A stretch of 64,000 bases of DNA from Distichodus sexfasciatus (Eukaryota; Chordata; Actinopteri; Characiformes; Distichodontidae), in assembly GCA_032718565.1 (NCBI GenBank), contig JAVGVS010000043.1:2911557-2975556 (forward strand), read 5' to 3'. The notes under the pieces were generated by a model. The model made no database searches and had not been told where the DNA came from. It was given only the letters and a program-made list of their open reading frames with translations. How positions within the stretch are numbered: the first letter of the stretch is position 1; each line of letters starts with the position of its first letter. A program made the translations under genes and the position numbers. Shown here in pieces: positions 1 through 11,900 of the stretch.

Positions 1-30
1 GCAGTAAAGCAGTACATAGATAAAGAAAGT

Positions 31-36
31 TTTATT
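31..36 (-). promoter_or_regulatory. Candidate distal polyadenylation signal of bcr
   Basis: The plus strand reads TTTATT, so the minus strand has AATAAA. Cleavage 10-30 nt downstream would fall at about positions 1-21, right at the window edge. It is the last such word available in the window, but cDNA would be required to decide. Confidence 0.35.
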
Positions 37-620
37 TGTCTTTTGTGTACAAACAGAGGGCACAAATGCCTTCCAAACTGAGTCTGTGTGCAGTATCCCT
101 TTTTACAGCTTAATATCCAGAATACCACCTCATTAGCAAGGTTGGGAGAAAATCAGCACTTACATACATGCCCATGACAAAATACCCTTCAGAATTACTA
201 CAACTAATAGATATGCTTAGTTGGTAGTTCAAATAAAGCAATAGAAAAAATAAAAAAGGTTTTCTAATAAGAGGGGTAATCATCATGGTTCAGGACTTAT
301 ATCGTGTGAATATTCGTTGAATCATGTTTGGATTGTAGTACTTTTATTTTAAGTTGCTGATTATTAATGAATCGATATTAAGAACCAATTACACAAGCCA
401 TTTCTTTAGCCCAGCCACTGTACTACACTACACTTGCTAAAACACTGGACTTTAGCTGAAAGTAGCCCCAAATAATTGAGGAAACCAGACAATATCGCCT
501 TAAATAAATTATCATCCTTCCCCTCAATCTAAGTCTATTTCTATCAGTAATGTTAAAATATTTAACAACTAACAGCACAGTAAATAAAGAATTCATTAGG
601 ATCTAAAGTGTAGTATAAGA

Positions 621-868
621 AATTGGGGCACTAACGGTTAGGGAGTTCGCCCCGTGATCGGAAGGTCTCCAGTTCGAATCCCGAACCAGTAAAGGTACCA
701 TTGAGGTACTCATGATAAAATACTGTCCCCAAGCACTGCTCCCTGGGCACTGCTGGAGCAACCCACTGCTCCTTCACGGACAGATTTAATGCAGAGGTCA
801 CATTTCGTTGTGGTACACTTTGTGCTGTGCAGTGGTGTGTTTAAAATGACAAATAATTACTCTCTCAG
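621..868 (+). mobile_element. tRNA-headed SINE in the bcr 3' UTR
   Basis: A box-B-like GTTCGAATCC follows a GGTTAGGGAGTTCGC head. The body has CACTGCTCC repeats and TTTCGTTGTGGTACACT, and the tail is AATGACAAATAA. The same family recurs at 15673, 23143, 33845 and 52632. It lies antisense to bcr. Confidence 0.75.
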
Positions 869-1141
869 GCACCAGTAGCTGAGCAGTGAGTCTCTGCCTT
901 TCAGAGATAGCCTGGCTATGAGAAAGAACATGAATCAGCGTTACAGACTGAAATGATAACTTAGAATGGCACATTTATCCGAATGAATGTACGATGTCAC
1001 TATGACTATATTCATGTAAAATTTCCTACCCAGCAAAGTAAAGCAATGGAACTGGAACAAACAAAATTACCTATATAGGCAGTAGAGGTGTGAAAACTAA
1101 CTGATAGCTGATGAAACTCCTTAAGCTCCTTCCTTAAGAAA

Positions 1142-1166
1142 TAGAGAGAGAGAGAGAGAGAGAGAA
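1142..1166. repeat. (GA)n microsatellite
   Basis: About 12 uninterrupted GA units. Confidence 0.9.
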
Positions 1167-2891
1167 ATAGGTTCACCAGATGAATAAGAACAGTATTAAA
1201 ATGCATCAACATCTTCCATGTGTTGACAAAAAGCCCTGTGGTTTCAGTTTTAGTCGTCCCACTATTTGCAGTAGCATATGTACGGCTCAAAATTAGACAC
1301 ACAAAAAAATGACATCACATTTTCATTAATAAACATGCCTGCATGTTAAACAAGGTAACAAAAACATGTTTAACCTCCTTAACTACAAATAAGCAAAACG
1401 TAATAGGAACATTGATATTGACATGAATTGACTTCCCTCAGAGATGGTTAATAATAATAACTACAGACAAAAGTTGGTACAGCAGAAAATTACTTCTGCA
1501 CAATACAGTGCTAAAGACAAGAAAGGTGTCGGAAAGACACAGAGATTACCTCCTTCATCAAAGTATCCTATGAGAAATTTGGAGGTCAAAACAAGTGACG
1601 TTCTCACTTTTGGTTGTGACATCACATATGAGAAAATGTAAGATCTACCTATAAACAGCATTATATAGACACATATGTTAAATTCTTACACAGAGACAGT
1701 AAATGTATATAAAAAATACAGCAAGACAAATACTTTGCTAGGGCACCTACACTTCTCAGGATAGAACACAGGAAAACCTCAAATCCAAGGAGAGGTATTG
1801 GGAGAGAAATATTTAGAGAGTCACTGAAAAATCAGCAATCCACTGATTACAGGACAGAAATAAAAAAGAGAGACACTTTTCTTGACTCTACTGAGAGATA
1901 ATCTGGTTGTTCCAGATCATGGTCCAGTTGAGTCTCAGGCTATGAGTAAGCCTCATTTTGAGATGAGGGATGAAGCTGTAAAAGAATTAATTGCAAAATG
2001 CAACAGAAGATCTATTAAAGGTATCTCACCATAATAAATATAAAAAATAATTTAAATAAATATTACACCTCAAACATCAATTAATTTGAGATTCTTTTCC
2101 TAAAAACTGTTTGCAGAACAGAAAAGATATTGTGACAGAAAACAACAATAAATAAAAATATGGACTAAACCCAAGTCATTGTGTGTTTAACTATTGCTCA
2201 ACATTGATGTTTGGGACAAAAACAACAGGAAAAACAACTAAAATTTTTCTGTACTAATTTCTTAAAGTGTGCACACTAATGATTTATAATACATCAGAAC
2301 AATTACTGAATTCAGTGGCAATGGCATGGCAGATTCTTTGGACTCTCTTCATTCCAATGTGACGGGAGTATTGCTTTCACCACATCAATACAAACAACAT
2401 AAAATCAAGTCTGAAATGTGTATATCGTTTGAACTTCATATATGTAAGATGCAAAATTAACTGACCATTGATGTTACAGTGTTGGTACAATAATGAACTA
2501 CAATGCTATAGCTCTTAGTAATGAGAACACACACACCATACTAAAGAAACAAGGCATGAAGGGGCAGTAGATTGGGAGAGACACTCCAAAGTCCACAGTC
2601 ACAGGCTAATGAGAATGAGAGAAGGCTTTTGTGAGGACACAGTACTGGGTTAACCTGTGCAGTCTATGCAGCTCCTGACTGGAGAGCTGAATGGCAGGGC
2701 TTAAAGACTAATGGTCAGAAAACACCAAATTGTGTCAGGATATCCTGGATTGTTTGACATCTGGTGCCATTCATTAGGCAACGGGGCTCCCTAGTGGTTG
2801 TAACTATGCCACTCATTCCTGCCACTGTCCACCAGATGTCTTTCTTCCTGTAGTCCAATGAGTAGCCCTAATGCCATGCTCCAGTCCCCTT

Positions 2892-2981
2892 CTACACTTC
2901 AGTAGAAAAGAGTATACTCTGTCTCTTACTGTCCGGGGTAGGAATAGTCTCCAGTTGAAGGAAATACAGTAACACTTGCAC
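2892..2981 (-). CDS. bcr: bcr exon 23, coding part (90 bp) with stop
   Basis: The coding part reads VQVLLYFLQLETIPTPDSKR then QSILFSTEV and a TAG stop at 2892-2894. The acceptor is CCTTTTTTAG. The final four residues STEV form the class I PDZ ligand known from mammalian BCR. The exon continues into the 3' UTR. Confidence 0.97.
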   Translation of the reverse strand: MQVLLYFLQLETIPTPDSKRQSILFSTEV

Positions 2982-5900
2982 CTAAAAAAGGCAAGAGAAA
3001 CAGCTGTAAACTGTCTCAAAGGGCCAGGCAGCTTCCTTCCTCTATGATTTTTAAACTGGTAAAATAGTCTGAAAAATTATTCTGGTATTTGTTACCTGTG
3101 ACATAACCTCCAGGGACCAGCTGTCTCCCATTGTAATGGGCTGTGTGGGATTGGGAGGAATTTTGCTGTCTTTCTCTGCTGGTCGGAGTAGGGTGGGTCC
3201 AAACACAGTTGCCAGGTTATGCAGGGACATCTTGTTCACGCTCTCTTTTTCTGCAACCCTGTCAACATAAGAAATAGAAGATAGGAATGAGAACTAGAGT
3301 GGTGATTTACAACAGTTGAACTGAACCGTCTATTCTCAGTAAAAACCAGTAAAAAGCCGTCCAGCCTCTTCCTACCTCTTCAGGTGGTCTAGTAAGAACA
3401 GGAAAGTGATCAGGTTGGGCTCCGGAAGGGAAAGCAGCAGGTTGAGCATACAGCTCTCTTTGGCCACACTGTCTGAGAGTGCTACATAGAGACAAAAATA
3501 CACTATTAATACACAAAATCTGACAATTTAGTGTATTTGTTCAGTCTGAATTAAAATGACCTGTCATTACAAACATTCTGAATTAGAGAATTCACACAAT
3601 TACACCCAAAAGGCCGGAAGGCATGCTACAGGATGTTACTACATTGTTGTTAAAATTCAACATGTGAGCTTTATGCTGTAATGCATTCACAAACTTACTA
3701 AATCAAGTAATAAGATTGAAAATAATTGATACAGATTACATGATATATTATCCATATTCAAAATCCTTATGTGGCTGTATAAGGGACATATCAAGATAGG
3801 GGGTATGGAATGTTCTATGGTAATGGTAAATGTTTCTGCTGTTTGTAATATGTGTTTTATTAGAGAACCATTTAATTGAGTCATGTAAACATCCTTGATG
3901 TTGTAACGAAGCTGCATAAAGTGAAACTGCAGCGCCTGACCGATGCCTCCAGCGAAGTTGGGATAGAGTTCATCAGTGAAAAGGGGCTCCGGAAGCTCCC
4001 GGAAATAGAGCTTGAGGGTTCCAGCAATAGCGTTCACATCCATCTCACTCATCATCACAGACACATCCTTATTATCTGTGTTTGGGCAATAAGAGTAAAG
4101 AAGAAAAAAAAGAAAGAAATAAGCTCTAACTACGAAAGTATTTAGAGTTCAAAATAAACACCACACAGACATTCAGTGCACATGCCAAGAGAAAACAGTA
4201 CACAAACTATTATTCTACACACTGCATTGCAAACCATATTATGCCAAACCTGTAAACAAGTTAATAAGTAAAACTCAACTCAGTTTACTGAATTGCTGAT
4301 CACTCTCATATCAAAACATTTGTAAAATTACCCTGTATCCCCAAAACAGAGTCAATACAAAAGAGAAAAACCCATCCACAAATCCGTGAAATGTATCTTT
4401 GAGAGCAACACTTTATATTCTGTTATCTGATAAACATTACCTATTGAATGAAGAGAGGAGATTTTTTTTATTTTAGTTTTTTATTTGGAATCTACTTATA
4501 TGTAATCAACGCACAAACAATTGCCTTAACATATTTGAGCTTAACTCCCTTATTTATTTACTTGTTGCTCAACAATTCACTGGCCATTCTTGTTTGCATA
4601 CTCACTGGTGTCGAATGCAATTTTGAGGGCCTGGATGTCTGTGGCCACGCCTGAAACACGGTAGATGCCGACTTCCTCCATTCCTCTTTTCTCAATCTCC
4701 TCCAGACACTGCCTAACAATGTAGGGCACCTTTGAACGCTCTCGTCTAAATGGGAGATGAGAGAATTTCCTCTATGCAATGAAACACACTACATCATATC
4801 ATGATCATGATGCTACATATGATCATATCATGCTACAGCAGATATATGTGTTAATTCTAATGGGAGAATGTGTACTGTCAATGTAAGGGAATATTTCAGT
4901 CGCACCCCTGCTTTGCTCCCATCCACTAGAAGTGTGACATAGATCAGAATGCACAGTCAACATGTTATGGTGGAGCATCCAGAAGCATTTTATTTGTAAA
5001 TGCTTTAAACACACTCCATGAGGGTTTTTTGCCAAACTAGCCTGGTAAACTATCTTAAGTTAAAAGCAAACTGGCATCAGTCCTGAAATTAACTACCAGG
5101 AACCATCCTAAAAATCTATGTTTGTCTATGCTGTTCTATTCAGCAAAGACTCTGGGTCTGAGGCTGGGAAACTACTCGCTTTTCAGTTTGTGAGAGTGTG
5201 TCCTAAGCAGAGAAGCAGGACTCAGTCTGTGACTATTTCTGTTGGTGGTTAATGTGTTTTTTCACACTATGTATTCTGTATAATCTTTAGCATCTACTCT
5301 TCTTCTTTGTCCTAGCGTTTTCTCCGCTTGTTAAGGTACGCATTTTGGATCTGGGAAAGCCACTTTGCACGATCACGTGCTGTTCAGGCCCAGTGGGCGA
5401 TCTTCATATTGGCATTTATTGTATTTTGTCACCCTTGTTTTGGGCGTTCACTTGGGCATTTGCTGTTGATTGCATCACACCTGACATGGTCCTAACATCG
5501 GAACTGGGCTTCTCGCATTTTGTCTAGGATTTGTGCAACGTGTCATCGTCAATGTGGTTAGGTGGTCGTTACAAGTCTTGATCTAGGGTTCCATTTGTTT
5601 ATTAATGGTGTCAGCAAGTGCAACGTCATCCGGGTTCCATGCAATGTTGGTTTGCAGGTCCCGTGTGATGGTATCCATGATGAGGATGAAGAGCAAAGGC
5701 GATAGCGCCGATCCTTGATGCACATCAACTTTCACTGGGAAGCTGTGGGAAATTCCAGCTGCATACTTTACTCGACTGCTGATGTTGGCCTAGGGCACCT
5801 AGACCCAGCTGATGAGCTGCTCTGGCATGCCGTGATCCCAGAGTGAATTGCAGATTAGTTGGTGCGGGACGCAATCTTTAGCATCAACTGTGGTCAAATA

Positions 5901-8900
5901 ATCTTTGACAAATATTCAAGCATATTTGAACAGTGATGGAGGTGTGCTTACTCACTTAGTCACTGTGGAGATCTTCACTCCAAACACGCCTGTTTGTTTG
6001 CATGAGGGCATTCTCTTCAAGCTGAACTCCCTACTGGTGAACTTCATAGACAACTTCACCTCAATCTACATGACAAAATAACAAGACACATGTTTTCTGT
6101 ATACAATGATTATACAAAGTTCCAGTATGTGAAATTCCAGTATTCATGTTTAAAAATGTATCTATGTTCAACATGTTAAGAATCTAGTGAGTGGTGCTGT
6201 ACATCCCCCTCCTAAATTAAAAATATGTAGTTTAGGCACAGCACAGTGGTGAGACAAATATGAAAGGGAAGTGTGAACAACTAGTGCTAATTTATTTAGG
6301 GAAATACTCACCCCATTCATGGGAATAACGGCCCTTTGCCAGTCCTTACCCTGTAGCATCTGAGGATCCAGCTGAGAAACACACACAATTTATTGCAAGG
6401 AAAATAGTCTCACAGCAATATGTATTAGGCAGTGTGTCTGCTCTGGATGCTGTCCATTCAGGTATTATCTTTAAGCAAATGGCTTTTGTAACTATTTTAC
6501 CAAGTACCAACATCTCACAAATGTAGCGCACAGAGAAGGGGTCTGCATTTTAATTTTAACAGAGGGATGGGATAAATTGGACTAAAGCATAAAATGAAAC
6601 TATTTTTGTAATTCATAACACAGACCATGACAGATTTAAAAATGAGCAGCACTTGGGGGGTTGGGTTGGGAGGAGTGGAGACGTGTGACGTGGAGGCAGA
6701 TGCGTCTGAATTGTTCTTGTGACATACTTCCGCTGCACTATAATATTCAAATCAAAATTGAGCAATATCTTCAGCATAGTGTACATCTTCTGTATTGTCT
6801 AGAACAGAACTACTGAAATCAAGCGTCAATGTATTCTGAAAGCACTGGTGGTTTATTTCAATGAAGACTCAACAACACTTGTTAAAAAATACTTGGTAAA
6901 TTGTTCATTTGCTATAAGTATTGTTTATATAGGAAATGGAATAAAGGAATTTATTTTTGTTAGTCATAACACAGACAACCTCTGTGTTTTTACATTGATT
7001 GTTATGCTTATGGTTGTCTCGTGCTCTCATTTTAAGGATGTTCACAATGTTCAGCAAACCATTTTTGCTATGGTTCTTAGAATCTAGGTAATCAGATCAG
7101 AAGAGCATGAATGCTTGTGCCCTGGAGCTTGGAGCTTGATCCAAAGACACTCTCAAAGAAGGTACAGGTTCTAAAAAAAATATAGGACTGGCTAGTGTAT
7201 TTGAATAGTTTGCATGTGTTGAGAAGGACAGTGAAGAGGAGAGATTTTAGAGCTTAGCTTAAAAGTATTCTAAACTTCTAAATTCAGTTGGAGTTGGGGG
7301 CGGCATGGAGGCGCAGTGGTTAGCACTGCCGCCTGACAGCGAGAATGTCCTGGGTTCAATTCTCAGGTCGGCTGTAGGGCTTTCCTTGTGGAGTTTGAGT
7401 GCTCTCCCCGTGTTTGTGTAGGTTTTCTCCGGGTGCTTGGGTTTCCTCCGGGTGCTCCTGTTCACTCCCACAGTCCTAAAGCATGCACTACAGGTTGATT
7501 GGGGAATCTAAATTGGCCCCGTATGATGTGACTTAGAGTGTGACTGTATGTGCCCTGTGGCGTGTTGGCACCCGTCCAGGGTTGGCCCCCGCCTTGTGCC
7601 CGTAGTCCCGTGATCGGCTCTGGTCCCCTCGACCCGATAGGGATTATGTGGTTCAGAAAATGAATGAATGAATGACCCTTAGCAACTGTTTACACTTCAG
7701 TGCCTCAAAATTATTTGTGTGATCTTAATAGAAATTTGTTCTGTTAAAGGATATACTATATTCCGTTTGAGTGTTTTGTCTGCTCTTTTTTATGTTTGAC
7801 TTGAAAAGAAAGTTTGACTATCACACTGTTTGAATAAATGCAGCGTTCCAAATTATGTTTATTTAAATGTGGATGTTTAACTAAAATAATAAGTAAATTA
7901 AAATGTGAACTTTCAGTTAATTAGAATGTTGGTGTTTTGGTTGAGCAGAACATAAAATAATAATTTAAAAGTCAACTTTATGTTTAAAAGCAACCAAACA
8001 ATCTGTTTTTATAATTACATGAATAAGTTTACGTGTTTGAAGAAAGTAGTTGAAGAAACTGTTTTAGGTTAGTCAACAAAATATCAGCATGCAGTTGAAC
8101 ACTAATGAACCTGGACAAATATATTATTTGTTTGAAATGGGTATGTTTCAATACACCACAAGTTCCTTCATGCTGTACATACAAATGTCCTTGTCTGGTG
8201 TGTGAACAGGAATAAGAGTCATCAATAAATGTCTCATTTGCTTTTACATAACACTGCTATTTAGCAATGTTGATGTAAGGACAAAAATGGTTATAAATCA
8301 ATTATAAATCAAAAGAGATGAACAAATTAAGACAGGCAGGACTGAGATTAGACAAGTCTTTTTTCTTTGGGAATCTGTATATTTCTGGCAAATGTAAAAA
8401 AAAATAAATAAAATAAAGCAATGACAGTACCAGTCAGCTAACACCACATACCAGAATCTGTCCTTTGCCAATAATGCGATCTGTGCTCTCCCCGTCCTCT
8501 TTGTTCATCTTAGTTTTAGTGTAACACTTCTCATAACAAAGCAGCCGCAATGTTTGAGAGCCCTCCAGCTCAATCTCGAACTCCTGAAACAAACAGGAAA
8601 AACACAATAACCATAATACCACCCCCATTTAAACGTACAAACTCTGCCCAAACCACTTTATTATAGATAGCAATGATTTTTCATCATGCCACAAGGTGCA
8701 TGATGAACAACGCAATTACATTGCTCCCAGGTGGACAGAGACTCTCCTTCTATAAAATGAGAAAAGCCTGCTGACCGAGAACTTGCCTCATTTGAGTAAA
8801 TTTACACTCAAAGTGCCATTTAAATTTCTTCTTATAACGGTTAAAAAAGTCACAAATTACCATAAAAATATAACTCATCCATGCAAAACATCTACCACGC

Positions 8901-11900
8901 AATCAATCTGACATTTCAATGTCAGCTGACAAATTAATGTTATGTCATGTTCAGACAGACAATAAAATACATTATTGAGATACAGCTAAGAGGAAAGCAG
9001 CCTCACCTCATTCCATTTGGGTTCAGTTGTGTATCTATACACTCGGGTCTTGGCTTTGTTTAGAAAAAACCCAAAGGAGTCTACCTCTAATGTGCAATAA
9101 AGGTCTAAAGAGAGAAAAGAGAGAAGAGGCAATTATATAAATTTATTCAAATTGGTAATATCTAGGATGTAAGAACAAACACTATGTATACATCACTAAG
9201 ACAATTTAAACAAGAAAAATTCAAGTGACAGATTATTGATGGTCAATCAATCTGACATGGAGCATGTACAGAAAGACTGGATCAGATCAGCATCATGTAT
9301 TCAAAGCAAATATAAAAAATCTATAACAGACAAGGTGACTATAGTTAATAATTAATATATAGAGAGAAAAGAGACAGACAAAGCCTCACTTAAGCTCTGT
9401 TTGAGGCCAGAGGCAGAATGGATGATTACATTCAGGAAGCCATGTAGTCCAGTAGTCTCCTCCTCTGCAGGTATTTAGAAAACATGGGTTTACATTCTTA
9501 GTTTTCGTGTCATTTCAACTCAGAGTAAAAAAAGTGACCCCTATAACTTTGCCAAATATTACATTTACAACAAAGTTACTATTATATTGTACCACACACA
9601 TTAAACATGTTGCTACAATACCCTGCAAAATCCAAAATGTTTAAAATTGTCTGGAGCAAAGGCTATAGTCATGTAGAAGTACTGATACTTGTACTATAAT
9701 ATTCTGGTAAAAACAGAAATACAGATTCAATTTGTTTACTGAAGTAAAAGTTTTACTCTAGTAAAAGTTCAGGCTCTAAAATGTACTCAGAGTTTAAAAG
9801 TACAAAGCTTTATGAAACCTGCTTTGAAACGCCAGTGATCCAACCTAAATATTTGGATGGAAAGGTCTTGCGGTTCTGGTTTTGCTGATGCTGACTGACT
9901 CACTTCAGAGAGAACTAGTAATCTGCTAACACATTCACTAGTCACATTTTGATAGTGTAAGTCTTCTGTTGCATTTTTAAGTTGCCTGTTTATGTTTTTG
10001 TTTTCTTTCTGTCTTGTATATGCTCCAATAAAAGAATGGATATCATTTAAAGCAACAAGCCTGTTCTGAAGTAAAAGTAGAAAGTTGTCATAAAAATATT
10101 CAATACAGATATGCAGAACAGAAATGCTCAATACAATTCTAATTGTGTAACAGAATTCATACTTTGTTACTTCCTACCTCTGAGTACACAGGTGAATCAA
10201 GAGTGCTGTTTTAAACTCTCAGATATACTCATCCTTGAGTTGGAGATCTACAAGACTGTGAATTAGTGATGGTCACATTAAGCTTAGCTGAAGGACCTAG
10301 GCTTTCCAGCTGTGTCAAAAATGGGCTCACGGTCAAAGCTTTGGGGACATCTATTGGTCAAAAGATGTGTGCTGTGTTAACTAAGGGCAACAAACTATAC
10401 AAACCAAGAGTGCTGCCAGTCTCTGTGTTGCACCGGATGGGAGTGGATCTAAATGCTACTAAGTCTTACAGGTGCAAAACAAATTAACTAAGAGCAATGA
10501 ACATCAACATAATGATTTCTGCACTTATACTGTATTTAGTCTTGAACTCTTAAAAACATGCTCTAGATTCCTGAATCAGTTAGATGGGGAATCCCAAAAG
10601 AAGCTTTGAACGTTACTGGCTCCTTCATCGACTCAAGACAATTCAAGCTCACAAATATTAGAAGGATCAATATGAGGTGTAACATCAGTACCGTGAATAA
10701 AACATACTGTCAACATGCACACATATGAGCAATTCTATCATTATAAAAGTGATATTTGCCTTGTTACTGATGTCTAACATGTAAGAACAAACATAACATA
10801 TACATCACTATAACATCAGACATCAGAATTATTTTGGGAAGCAAGCAGACAAATGTAATACTGCAAAAAAAAAGCTGTATTAAGGATGTTGCAATAAAAG
10901 GAACATTAAACTGAAATCCTGTTTACCTTCCTTGCTGATGGTAAGGGGTATGTGATGGACAGTTTGAAGTTTCAGACAGGAGTTGGTAAGCATCTGCAGC
11001 TCCATGGAGGTTAAGGAGAAGCTTTTAAAGCCTGGAAAGAAATTCAGTCACAAAATGCTATAGACATCTCCAAACATAATTGGAGCTTACAAACATTGGG
11101 TTGTACACGAGTTACAGATATGCAAACCTACATTTTTTCTGCTGTTCTCGAATAATGTCTTTCCACTCAGCACGCTCATAGTCAGATGAAATCAAGAACA
11201 TGTAACTCTGGAAAAAATGACAATTATTGGGGGAAATGATTAAGAGGACAGAAGGCAAAAACGCACAAGTGTGAATGCCAGTTTTTATACTCTAACGTGG
11301 CCATCATATGTATGCAGAATTGGATTAAGAAGGTGGGGGCCCCTAGACAGAGGTATTTTGGGGCTCTACCTACACAACATTATTTCAAGTTACTAAAAGT
11401 TAAACACCACCTTGAACAACCTGAGACAACACTGACAGAAAACAGACAAAATTGCAGCATTTGAATTTATTTAAAACAGTACAAAAGTCATCCATTAATA
11501 CACCATTTCAGTTAAGTTCAAAAAGACCAAACCATCACTAACTGAGGTTAAAAAACAATGAACAGTAGGACTCTACAGCAAAGCTGTAGACAAACATCTA
11601 GACCAATAAACAACAATGAGCAGGCATAGCAGAGGTGACTGAAATTCAAACTGACTGAAGTTCAATCAGTTTATGTGAATGAAGTGAAGCAAACAAATGA
11701 ATATGTGACCCGATCTACCGTAATGAGTCGGAAGTCTGCGTTCTATTTATTTAGATACGGGCCCATTATGTTGACAAACATCAAAAATATCGATTTTTCT
11801 TTTTTGGAGACCAGATTAATTTTGAAGACCTTTTCTTTCATATAAGACCAAAAAAGAAAAATGATGTGACGATGTTTTGCGATGTTTTTCAACATAATCG

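Larger units (their letters stand above)
1..2891 (-). other. bcr: Probable bcr 3' UTR
   Basis: There is no coding sequence or splice signal downstream of the stop. The region is AT-rich and holds one SINE (621-868) and a GA microsatellite. A 3' UTR of this size fits the long UTR of mammalian BCR. Several minus-strand AATAAA words occur, so shorter forms are possible and the true 3' end is not proven. Confidence 0.55.

Noticed and set aside
4790..4850. Cluster of ATCATGAT palindromes near exon 19
   Set aside because: Short and low complexity; not supported as a regulatory site.
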